From an uncultured Campylobacter sp. (GTDB lineage Bacteria; Campylobacterota; Campylobacteria; Campylobacterales; Campylobacteraceae), in the NCBI RefSeq assembly GCF_938045775.1, contig NZ_CALIBH010000211.1:1-21475 (forward strand): a DNA stretch of 21,475 nucleotides, written 5' to 3'. The notes beneath the pieces are model-generated. The model was not told the origin of the DNA. It worked only from the letters and a program-made list of their open reading frames with translations, and did not search any database. Below are positions 13,258 through 20,502 of the stretch, in pieces (within the stretch, counting starts at the first letter, position 1; the number at the start of each line of letters is the position of its first letter). The translations under genes were made by a program, and so were the position numbers.

Positions 13258-15057
13258 TCAGCCTTGCGCATTTTTTAAAATTTGCAAAATTTCGCTTATC
13301 TTTTGTGAATCTTTAATGCCTCGCGCGTCCTCCACGCGGCTGTTTAGATCGATAGCGTATGGGTGCAGTGCGAGTGCCTCACGGATATTTTGCGCGCCGA
13401 TGCCGCCTGCGAGGATGAAAGAGATCGTGCCGCTTTTAGCAGCAGCGTCATGCTTATTCGCGCTATCATCTTTTGTGGCACCCAGCTTGCCTACTTCGCC
13501 GCCGTCATTTGAAATATTTGGCGCGCCCGCCTCATAGTCTCTTATGCCTTGATCATTGACGCCTTCGCTTGTGGGTCTTACACCACTCAGTCGAGCGGTA
13601 GCACACGCACTAAATTTGCACTCATCGTCATTCTTTGCGGCGCGACGATCGGCGTTCGTTTCTTGTTTTGTATTGCTCGATCGAACAATATCATGTGCAC
13701 GCTCACTCACTTCATTACTATTAGAGGCACAGCACACGTTGCTTACTCTCTTGAGCTTCAAATTTCCGTTTTCGCTATGCTCCACGCAAGAATTGTTGCA
13801 GTCGCCGTTTTTGTCGCGCTTTAAATTCTCCTCGCTATATCCGCTACAGATCGCGCTATGCTTAAGATAGCTCCTTACGCCGTCTGAGTCTTGAGCCGTG
13901 CCTGCTGCATAGCATTTTTCGTCACTTGATGCGTTATTTTGCGTATCGCAGTGCCCGCTAGCCGAGTCGTATTTTGTGTCGTCTATGCTTTGAGTTGCGC
14001 TGCCCGCGCAGTTTTTTTCATCGCGCGCCGCGCTGTATTGTCCTTCGCAGCCAAGCCCTGCGCGTCGCAGCAGATCCCAGTCGAAGCTCATGCCGTTGCC
14101 GCCCAGGTTCGCCCCTTTGGCGTCGAATAAGATCCGATCACAGCTCAAACCCTCAAGCGGCGGCATTTCGGCGCCAATGCTTAGCACCTGCCACGCCTCT
14201 ATGCCTGCTGCGTTGAGACGTGCTTTGAAATCCGCGCTTATGCGTCCATAAATCTGAGCGCAGTCCAGCTCGCAAAGGCTGCAAATTTTTAAAATTTGCT
14301 CCTCGTCTAAAGCTTCCGTATCTAAAATTTCAGAATTTAGATCTTTTATCGAAGCAGGTGCGTCAGGGTTTGCGTTTAAATTTACGCTCAAATCCTCGCG
14401 CTGCTTTTCGCAGAATTCCGCGGCTTCATAAAATTCTACGCTTCCGCTAGTGCCCGCGTAAATTTTATTTTCACAAATTTCTTCGCCGCGAGTTTTGCCG
14501 CTAAAATTTTTACATTCACACGCGGCGGTACCGTGTTTTTCGGAGCTCAAAGCAAAAACCCCGACGCACTTTGCGCCGTTTTGGTGCGCGATACGTGCGA
14601 TTTCGCGCGCTGTTTCTACGCTGACGCGGCGTTTGGAGCTTGACACGAAGATCACGCCTAAAAATTCCACCCGCACGTCTGAGTTGTCGCCATGGCTTCG
14701 CGAACCGCTTCTGAAATTTTTATCGCAATCACAATTCTGCTCGCACGTAAAATTTGCGTGATCTTGCGTGCGGCATGCGGAATTCTCGCCGCCCTGATTA
14801 AAATTTTTAGCAAAATTCTTATTGGCAGAATTGAAATTTCGCGTAGAATTCTCGACATCCGAATTAAAATTCCGCCCAGAATTTTCGTAGCAAAAATTAG
14901 ACTTTTTTATCGAGTTCTCGCCGCCTGGTTGCGGTAAATTTTTAGCATCGTCCACGCGCTCTAAATTTGCGCACAAAGCCAAGCTGCACGCCAGCACGGC
15001 GCGGGCTTCGGCGGCGCTTTTGATGCCGCAAATTTTAATCTTACTTCTGTACGACAT
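13258..15057 (-). CDS. trpF: Phosphoribosylanthranilate isomerase with three large inserts
   Basis: TrpF converts N-(5-phosphoribosyl)anthranilate to the carboxyphenylamino deoxyribulose phosphate. Normal length is about 200 residues; this frame has 599 without a stop. Core pieces appear in order: KIKICGIKSAAEA with catalytic C10, VEFLGVIF (130-137), GAKCVGVFA (161-169), DEEQILKICSLCELDCAQIYG (251-271) and RILFDAKG with the likely catalytic D312. NLGGNGMSFDWDLL (317-330), FILAGGIGAQNIREAL (547-562) and AIDLNSRVEDARGIKDSQKI complete the core. Between them lie insert 1 (about 44-127), insert 2 (about 171-249) and insert 3 (about 332-544), rich in N, S, D, C and K. About 28 cysteines are present, 20 of them in the inserts. 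The ATG overlaps the end of the methyltransferase gene by 17 bases, so translation is probably coupled. Every core motif survives, so the enzyme is probably active. Confidence 0.85.
   Translation of the reverse strand: MSYRSKIKICGIKSAAEARAVLACSLALCANLERVDDAKNLPQPGGENSIKKSNFCYENSGRNFNSDVENSTRNFNSANKNFAKNFNQGGENSACRTQDHANFTCEQNCDCDKNFRSGSRSHGDNSDVRVEFLGVIFVSSSKRRVSVETAREIARIAHQNGAKCVGVFALSSEKHGTAACECKNFSGKTRGEEICENKIYAGTSGSVEFYEAAEFCEKQREDLSVNLNANPDAPASIKDLNSEILDTEALDEEQILKICSLCELDCAQIYGRISADFKARLNAAGIEAWQVLSIGAEMPPLEGLSCDRILFDAKGANLGGNGMSFDWDLLRRAGLGCEGQYSAARDEKNCAGSATQSIDDTKYDSASGHCDTQNNASSDEKCYAAGTAQDSDGVRSYLKHSAICSGYSEENLKRDKNGDCNNSCVEHSENGNLKLKRVSNVCCASNSNEVSERAHDIVRSSNTKQETNADRRAAKNDDECKFSACATARLSGVRPTSEGVNDQGIRDYEAGAPNISNDGGEVGKLGATKDDSANKHDAAAKSGTISFILAGGIGAQNIREALALHPYAIDLNSRVEDARGIKDSQKISEILQILKNAQG
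13825..14022 (-). repeat. Degenerate 99-bp duplication inside trpF insert 3
   Basis: Residues from D346 (DEKNCAGSATQSIDD) and from D379 (DEKCYAAGTAQDSDG) align well at an offset of 33 codons. The DNA is also similar, so a 99-base in-frame duplication built part of the insert. The offset is three times the 11-codon unit of insert 1. Confidence 0.5.
14689..14919 (-). repeat. 33-bp degenerate tandem repeat in trpF insert 1 (11-residue units)
   Basis: Residues 47-123 fall into seven consecutive 11-residue units: ENSIKKSNFCY, ENSGRNFNSDV, ENSTRNFNSAN, KNFAKNFNQGG, ENSACRTQDHA, NFTCEQNCDCD and KNFRSGSRSHG. The first three positions are mostly E/K-N-S/F and positions 6-8 often contain NF. At DNA level the conserved dipeptides N-S and N-F are GAATTC/AAATTT-type hexamers, nine RAATTY in 231 bases. 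Confidence 0.8.
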
Positions 15058-16162
15058 ATAAAAATTCCGTCACGTAAAGCTCGCGCGCGTTTAAATTTCT
15101 GCTCGCGCGGTAGGTCGGATAGCGGATCTCTATCGTGCGCACAGAGCCTATGTGTGCGAGGTTTTTTAAAAATTCCGCCTTCGAGATAAAGCCATCGGAA
15201 TTAAAAGAGATTATTAAAAATTTCGCCGGAAATTCCGCCAGCAGCGCGAAAAATTCCTCCGCAGCACTTGATTTTTTGTTGTAAGCCGAGCGGTTCCAGT
15301 CCGCGGGGATTCCAGAAACTCTGCTAAGCCCCGCAGCATTTGGGCGCTTGCCATCGTTTATAAAATCCGTGATCAAATTTAGCATGAAATAGTTCGAGCC
15401 GTAGGGGTGCTGATTGTAGGGTGGATCAAAATACGCGACGTCAAGCTGCGAAAAGCGCTCGCGCGCACTCTTTGCGAAGCGCGCGGCATTCTCTTGAAAG
15501 ACCGCGCTTTCGCAGGCGAAATTTGAAAGTACCGGCAGGCGCAGGGAAATTTCGCCCATTATGCGAGCTAGCGCGTTTTCGCCGCTGCCGCCGAACTTTC
15601 CCACGCCCGCTTTGTCCTTGTAAAAGCCCTTAAAAACGCCGCCCGTGTTTGAGTGGATGCTCGCCTCGCTAAGCAGCGGCGCGGCGAAAAAATCGCGAAA
15701 TTTTTGCGGGATTTTGCTTATCTGCTCGCAGAGCCCACCCAAAATCAGGGCGTTTCGGCGCGTGTAAAAAGCGCGCTCGCCCGCTTTAATATCCTCATCA
15801 TCCTTCGGCGCGTACAGCTCGCTAAAAAAGCTCTCCTTCGGCGTGAAATTTCTTAAAATTTCAGCGTGTAGCTCGCTCAAGTCTCGCCACAGCTCGTCGC
15901 TAAAATTTGAAAGATAGCAGGAGTTTATCGCGCGCGAGTAGCCCTCCAGATCGTTTGCAATCACGAGGTTTGAGTGCGCTTTGGCCAGGCGCGCGACGAT
16001 GCCGCTGCCGCTAAAGACGTCCGCGAAGCTGATCTTGTCCCGCCCAAGCTCCGCCTTAATCTCGCAGATCGCACGCTCTATCGGCACTAGCAGCGAGCGC
16101 TTGTTGCCCAGATAGCTGATGAGCTGCTCGCTTAAAAACTCCCTCTTTTCGCCGTTAGCCAT
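15041..16162 (-). CDS. Orphan D12-class adenine-N6 DNA methyltransferase
   Basis: The 373-residue protein transfers a methyl group from S-adenosylmethionine to adenine in a specific DNA sequence. Motifs follow the D12 (alpha-group) order: YLGNKRSLL (17-25) at the N-terminus, FADVFSGSGIVAR (46-58) as the SAM-binding FxGxG equivalent, ANDLEGY (69-75), and the catalytic DVAYFDPPYNQHPYGSNYF with DPPY at 246-249. LIISFNSDGFIS and YPTYRASRNLNARELYVTEFLYV close the protein. It resembles the COG3392 type. No restriction enzyme is adjacent, so it is an orphan. The ATG immediately follows the trpGD stop (TAGATG), and the 3' end overlaps trpF by 17 bases, so it is embedded in the trp operon and translationally coupled on both sides. 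The recognition sequence cannot be read from sequence; RAATTY is a testable candidate. Confidence 0.85.
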   Translation of the reverse strand: MANGEKREFLSEQLISYLGNKRSLLVPIERAICEIKAELGRDKISFADVFSGSGIVARLAKAHSNLVIANDLEGYSRAINSCYLSNFSDELWRDLSELHAEILRNFTPKESFFSELYAPKDDEDIKAGERAFYTRRNALILGGLCEQISKIPQKFRDFFAAPLLSEASIHSNTGGVFKGFYKDKAGVGKFGGSGENALARIMGEISLRLPVLSNFACESAVFQENAARFAKSARERFSQLDVAYFDPPYNQHPYGSNYFMLNLITDFINDGKRPNAAGLSRVSGIPADWNRSAYNKKSSAAEEFFALLAEFPAKFLIISFNSDGFISKAEFLKNLAHIGSVRTIEIRYPTYRASRNLNARELYVTEFLYVVQK

Positions 16163-17776
16163 CTAAGCTCTCGCCCCTACGTAGTTTTCGTAAAATTCCC
16201 ACGTTTTGCCAGATTTGATCGCCTCTAAAATGAGCGGCTTAGCCTCCGCAGGGCTTGATACGACATCCGCGCAGTATAGCGCAAACATCGCGTTTAGCAC
16301 GACAATATCAAATTTCGGCCCGCTAAGCTCGCCTTTTAAAATTTGCTTTAAAGTTTCGGCGTTAGCCTCGCCGTCGCCGCCTTCTATATCGCCGTGAAAT
16401 GCGCGAGCGAAGCCGAACTGCTCGGGATTTACGCGGTATTCTAAAATTTTACCGTCCTTGATCTCGTGGATTAGCGTCTCGTCGCACAGGCTGATCTCAT
16501 CCATGCCATCCATGCCGTGTACCACCAGAGCGTGCTTGCGTCTCAAAATCATCAGCGTTTCGGCTATGAGCCCATTTACTTCCTCCAGATAATTGCCCAC
16601 GATCTGATTGCTTAGGCTCAAATTTGGATTTAAAAGCGGTCCCATTATATTAAAGACGGTGCCGATTTTTAGGCGGTTTCGCACCTCTTTGACCTCGGCG
16701 GTGATCTTGTGAAAAAACGGCGCGTGAAAAAATGCTAGCCCCGTGCGATCTAACAGCGCCCTAATTTGCGCAAGATCGCTAAGTAGCGGCACGCCCAGGG
16801 CATCCAGAGCATCGGAGCTTCCCGATCTGCTAGTAATCGCGCGGTTGCCGTGCTTGGCGACGCGCACGCCGAAGCTTGCCGCGATAAAGGCCACGGTCGT
16901 AGAGATATTAATCGTCCTTAGCCTATCGCCGCCGGTGCCTACGATGTCAAACATCGGGCTCGGATCGTCGTAGGTGATCGAGTATTTTAGGATACTGCGC
17001 ACGAGCGCCGTAAGGCTGCTTGGATAGAGCGATTTTTCGCTAATCAGCACGAGCAACCCCGCAAGCTGCACGATGTCGTAATCCTGCTCATAAAGCGCCT
17101 TGCAAATGACGGCGTAATCGTCGCTATCTAGCGGGAAGCCCTTTTGTAGCTTCAACATAAACGGGGCGAAATTTACCACGAGTTTCTCCTTCAAAATTAT
17201 CTTTTTGCCGTAATTGATGAAATTTTCGATGATCTTTTTGCCGTATTGAGTAAAAAAGCTCTCGGGATGAAATTGAATGCCGAAAACCGGCTTACTTCGG
17301 TGCTTCATCGCCATTATAATGCCGTCATTTTCGCTCTTTGCTAAAATTTCAAACTCGCTCGGCAGCGTAGCTTCATCCACATAAAGCGAGTGGTAGCGCA
17401 TCACTTTAAATTTACGCGGCAGCCCGCTAAAAAGCACGCCATCTGCGTAAATTTCGATCGTCGAGCTCTTGCCGTGTAGCGGCACCTCCAGCTGCTTTAT
17501 CTCCGCGCCCGCCGCGTATCCGATCGCCTGATGCCCCAAACACACGCCCAAAATCGGCACGTCCAAATCCGCGCGCAAAATATCCAGGCAGACGCCGCTG
17601 TCTTTTGGGTGATTTGGCCCTGGGCTTAGGATTATGTGCGACGGGGCAAGCTCGCGCACCCGCTGCAGCGTTATCTCGTCGTTGCGGAAGTAGCGCACCT
17701 CCTCATCGCTTAGCTCCAAAATGTATTGATAAATATTAAAAACGAAGCTGTCGTAATTATCTATCATTAAAATCAA
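16163..17776 (-). CDS. trpGD: Fused anthranilate synthase glutaminase and anthranilate phosphoribosyltransferase
   Basis: One 537-residue protein carries two activities. Residues 1-190 are the TrpG class I amidotransferase that supplies ammonia to TrpE: LSPGPNHPKDSG, GVCLGHQAIGY with nucleophile C79, HGKSSTI, and GIQFHPESF with H170 and E172 completing the triad. Residues about 205-537 are TrpD, joining anthranilate to PRPP: FDIVGTGGD (277-284), NISTTVAFIAA, KHGNRA (308-313), SGSSDALDALG and NIMGPLLNP. The fusion is as in C. jejuni and E. coli. I kept the TTG start at 17776 because AAGGA lies 7 bases upstream, while ATG 17767 is 16 bases from it; the start then reads MILMIDNYDSF, the usual TrpG opening. 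It lies downstream of trpE across a 307-base gap. Confidence 0.95.
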   Translation of the reverse strand: MILMIDNYDSFVFNIYQYILELSDEEVRYFRNDEITLQRVRELAPSHIILSPGPNHPKDSGVCLDILRADLDVPILGVCLGHQAIGYAAGAEIKQLEVPLHGKSSTIEIYADGVLFSGLPRKFKVMRYHSLYVDEATLPSEFEILAKSENDGIIMAMKHRSKPVFGIQFHPESFFTQYGKKIIENFINYGKKIILKEKLVVNFAPFMLKLQKGFPLDSDDYAVICKALYEQDYDIVQLAGLLVLISEKSLYPSSLTALVRSILKYSITYDDPSPMFDIVGTGGDRLRTINISTTVAFIAASFGVRVAKHGNRAITSRSGSSDALDALGVPLLSDLAQIRALLDRTGLAFFHAPFFHKITAEVKEVRNRLKIGTVFNIMGPLLNPNLSLSNQIVGNYLEEVNGLIAETLMILRRKHALVVHGMDGMDEISLCDETLIHEIKDGKILEYRVNPEQFGFARAFHGDIEGGDGEANAETLKQILKGELSGPKFDIVVLNAMFALYCADVVSSPAEAKPLILEAIKSGKTWEFYENYVGARA

Positions 17777-18083
17777 AATTTTATCCTTTTTTAGGGCGTT
17801 TGCGCCTCTTTAAAATTCTAAATAGTTTAAATTTAACCGCTTTGCAGCGGACAAATTTAGCGCCGTTTAGCGCCGCTAGCGGGCTAAATTTAATTCTGCC
17901 CGCGTGCGGCATTACTGCGTCGCGAGCTTGCGCGGCGTTGCAGCCGATAAATATCTCGGCTTTGCGGCGCCGAATGAAGCTCGCCGTTAAATTTAAACGT
18001 CCTAGCAGCGACACGCTTTTAAATTTAGCGGAATCAAACTCGCACCGAAAAGCGGCGCGTCAGGCTAGCTAAATTTAAAGGAT
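17777..18083. other. 307-bp RAATTY-rich gap inside the trpE-trpGD unit
   Basis: No gene is supported here. Short frames on both strands (for example 17781-18014 leftward) lack family signals and start sites. I count eight RAATTY hexamers, mostly TAAATTTA, separated by GCG-rich spacers. No clear terminator or promoter is visible, so read-through from trpE is possible. AAGGA near the left end is the trpGD ribosome site. Confidence 0.5.
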
Positions 18084-19643
18084 CTAAACTTCCTCGCATA
18101 GCTCCTCGATCGCCTTGAGCGGGCTTTTGCGCTTTTTGCAGATCTCTGCGTATTCGCTCTTTGGCGAGCTGTCGTAAACGATGCCTGCGCCCGCTCCGAT
18201 AAATACGAGATTGTTTAGCCCTTCGCAGCCGAAATTCTCCGCGCTAAATTTAGCGACCTCAAACCGCATCGCGCGGCTAAAGCTCGGCTTGCTCTCTAAA
18301 TTTAGCGCTTCGCCGCCTGCGCGAGCTTTTAAATTTAACGTCGCGTCGCATTTGCTTGCGCGAGCCGGTAAATTTTGCGCCTCGCCGCGATTTACGAAGA
18401 TCGCCGAGCGAATCAAGATCGCCTGCATCACGTCGCCGTTAAAGCGCCAAAACCCGATTCCGCCGCCGTATATGCCGCGCTCGTAGCGCTCCAGCTCGTT
18501 TATGATCTGCATCGCGCGGATCTTCGGGCTGCCGCTTAGCGTGCCCGCAGGAAAGATCGTGCCGAGTACCTCAAACGCGCTTACCCCGCGCGGCTTACTG
18601 CCGTAAACCTCGCTTACGATGTGCATCACGCTTTCGTAGCGCACGACGCGCATCGCGTTTTGCACCCGCACCGAGGCGGGTGTGGCGAATTTGCCGATGT
18701 CGTTGCGAGCTAGATCAATCAGCATCCGATGCTCCGCAAGCTCCTTTTCGTCGCTTAAAAGCTCGCGCTCGAGCGCCGCGTCCGCTTCGGCATTCGCGCC
18801 TCTGCTGCGTGTGCCCGCGATGGGAGCGACGAAAATTTCGTCCTTTTTGATCTCCATGATCAGCTCGGGGCTGGAGCCCGCGACGCAGCCGTACGGCGTC
18901 GGGAAGTGAAACATATAGGGGCTCGGATTGTTCTTTTTGAGTCGCTCGTAAAACTCCAAGCTGCCCAGATTCGTGCCGACTTCTAAAATTTCGCCCAGCA
19001 CGACCTGAAACACGTCGCCGCTTTTTATCTTTTCTTTTGCAGCCTCGACCATCGCGCTAAAATGCGACTCCTCGGCGCCCAGATCGGTTAAAATTTTAAA
19101 TTTAAGCTCTTTTTTCTTAGGCTCGGACTTCGCCACGGCTTGCGATTTCGATCCGCCTTTTATAGCGGCGTCCGCTCTTGCGGAGCTCTGGAGCGCGCCT
19201 GCTGTTTCGACGGCGGCCTGTTGTGAAGCCTGCGAGCTAAGCCCGCGCAGACTTTCGTAAATTTGGGCGTCTTTGCCGTAAAAATCGTAAATTTTGCTGA
19301 TTTTATCGTAGTGCAGGTAGTTTGCGGCGTCGGCGTAAAAAAACGGCGGGAAGTCATACAGCGCCTGCTTCGGTGCGCCGATATTTTCAAATGCGCGCAC
19401 GATGTCGTAGCCCAAAACGCCGAAAAGCCCGGCAAAGCTCGCGTTTTTAAACTCGCTTGCGCCCGCTTTTGCGCTTTTTACCTCATCAAATTTAAGCTTT
19501 AGCGCCTCAAAACTCATCTTAAATCCGTCGAAATAATCGCAATCGATGCCGATGATGACCTGAGCGTCGTCCTCTGCGAGGTAGCTTTGCGGATGCGTCT
19601 TTAAAATTTCGCGGTAGTAAAAAAGCGGCTCTTCTAAAAGCAT
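18084..19643 (-). CDS. trpE: Anthranilate synthase component I with two inserts
   Basis: TrpE makes anthranilate from chorismate with ammonia from TrpG, the committed and usually feedback-inhibited step. Chorismate-enzyme motifs are intact (numbered from the chosen start): AGSSPELIMEI, VAPIAGTRSRG (272-282), LLSDEKELAEHRMLIDLARNDIG, VMHIVSEVYG, FPAGTLSGSPKIRAM (364-378), YGGGIGFW and IGAGAGIVYDSSPKSEY. Two inserts interrupt it: about 135-178, rich in A, S, Q and K, and about 419-478, between AIFVNR and FIGAGAGI (LNLKARAGG, ALNLES). The second is RAATTY-rich at DNA level. I chose ATG 19643 (519 residues) rather than 19670: AAGGA lies 5 bases before it, while the upstream ATG overlaps a TATAAT box and would precede the RNA start. 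It heads trpE-trpGD-methyltransferase-trpF and diverges from yaaA. Confidence 0.92.
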   Translation of the reverse strand: MLLEEPLFYYREILKTHPQSYLAEDDAQVIIGIDCDYFDGFKMSFEALKLKFDEVKSAKAGASEFKNASFAGLFGVLGYDIVRAFENIGAPKQALYDFPPFFYADAANYLHYDKISKIYDFYGKDAQIYESLRGLSSQASQQAAVETAGALQSSARADAAIKGGSKSQAVAKSEPKKKELKFKILTDLGAEESHFSAMVEAAKEKIKSGDVFQVVLGEILEVGTNLGSLEFYERLKKNNPSPYMFHFPTPYGCVAGSSPELIMEIKKDEIFVAPIAGTRSRGANAEADAALERELLSDEKELAEHRMLIDLARNDIGKFATPASVRVQNAMRVVRYESVMHIVSEVYGSKPRGVSAFEVLGTIFPAGTLSGSPKIRAMQIINELERYERGIYGGGIGFWRFNGDVMQAILIRSAIFVNRGEAQNLPARASKCDATLNLKARAGGEALNLESKPSFSRAMRFEVAKFSAENFGCEGLNNLVFIGAGAGIVYDSSPKSEYAEICKKRKSPLKAIEELCEEV

Positions 19644-19668
19644 TTTCGTCCTTGGAATTTTTAGCGCC

Positions 19669-19674
19669 ATTATA
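19669..19674 (-). promoter_or_regulatory. Predicted trpE -10 box
   Basis: Read leftward this is a perfect TATAAT, placing the RNA start near 19662 and giving a leader of roughly 20 bases before the ATG at 19643. Such a leader is too short for a leader-peptide attenuator. Its last bases overlap the alternative upstream ATG at 19670. Confidence 0.55.
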
Positions 19675-19742
19675 CGCTGCTTAGCTTAAATTTGAGCGGG
19701 TGGCGCGAGCCTGGGCGGGCTTGAATGCAAGCAAAATTTTAG

Positions 19743-19748
19743 TAAAAT
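19743..19748 (+). promoter_or_regulatory. Possible yaaA -10 box
   Basis: TAAAAT preceded by an AAATTTTAG tract lies 22 bases before the yaaA ATG. With the RNA start near 19756, the ribosome site AAGGAGAG at 19760-19767 would lie at the very 5' end. It matches the consensus less well than the trp promoters. Confidence 0.35.
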
Positions 19749-19770
19749 GAGCAAATTTTAAGGAGAGCGT

Positions 19771-20502
19771 ATGAAAATTTTATTTTCCCCAAGCGAGATG
19801 AAAAGCGAGCTGGGCGGCGACACGCGCATTTGCGAGCAAAATTTCATCTTTGCAGATCTTTACGAAAAGCGCCTGCAGATGCTGCGCGCCTACGCGGATT
19901 TTGTGGATAAAGCAAGCGAGGCGGAGCTTTGCAAGCTTTTCGGGCTGAAAAAATGGGACGCGACCCTGCGCGAAAATATCTTTGAAAAAGGCTGCGCGAA
20001 GGCGCTTTTGCGCTACACGGGCACCGCGTATCGCGCCCTAGGCTACGCGTCGCTAAGCCCCGGCGCACAGGAGTTTGCGGAGCAAAACACGATAATTTTT
20101 TCAAACCTTTTCGGCCCCGTGCTGGGCGGTGACGTGCTGCCGAACTACAAACTCAAGCAGGGCGAAAAATTCAGCGGCATAGACGCGGCGAAATTTTATC
20201 ACGATAGCTTCTCTGCCGCGCTGGATCGGTATCTGGCAGATGAGTGCGTCGTGGATCTGCGCGCGGGATTTTACGAGAAATTTTACGAGATGAAGCGCGA
20301 ATATTTGAGTTTTAGTTTCATCAAAGGCGGCAAGGTGCTGAGCCACTACGCCAAGGCTTGGCGCGGCAAGGTGCTTCGCGAAATAGCTATTGCGGGCGCT
20401 TGTAGCGAGGCTGAGGTACTTGCGCTGCGTTTGGGCGGCGCTTCCGTGCTCGAGATCAAACAGATCGGGCTAAAAAAGGAGATCGTGCTGGAAATTTCAT
20501 AA
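19771..20502 (+). CDS. yaaA: YaaA (DUF328) family peroxide-stress protein
   Basis: This 243-residue cytoplasmic protein matches the YaaA/DUF328 family, which in E. coli is induced by OxyR, limits free intracellular iron during peroxide stress and has DNA-binding ability. Landmarks are MKILFSPSEMK (1-11, family start), ALLRYTGTAYRALGY, IIFSNLFGPVLGGDVLPNYKLKQG (about 108-131), VDLRAGFYEKFY (about 160-171), and SHYAKAWRGKVLREIAIAG near residues 190-208. Length is usual. A strong AAGGAGAG ribosome site precedes the ATG. It is divergent from trpE, with about 130 bases between starts, and nothing follows it on the same strand. Regulation in this lineage is likely PerR- or Fur-based, since Campylobacter lacks a clear OxyR, but no operator is obvious. 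Confidence 0.85.
   Translation: MKILFSPSEMKSELGGDTRICEQNFIFADLYEKRLQMLRAYADFVDKASEAELCKLFGLKKWDATLRENIFEKGCAKALLRYTGTAYRALGYASLSPGAQEFAEQNTIIFSNLFGPVLGGDVLPNYKLKQGEKFSGIDAAKFYHDSFSAALDRYLADECVVDLRAGFYEKFYEMKREYLSFSFIKGGKVLSHYAKAWRGKVLREIAIAGACSEAEVLALRLGGASVLEIKQIGLKKEIVLEIS

Noticed and set aside
14689..14919. CRISPR array
   Set aside because: The 33-bp units are contiguous, degenerate and in frame with trpF; there are no unique spacers or cas genes.
17781..18014. 77-codon leftward frame between trpE and trpGD
   Set aside because: Arg/Lys-rich shadow of the GCG/AAATTT filler; no start signal. Its end near the trpGD start reflects shared use of the AAAGGATAAAATT stretch.
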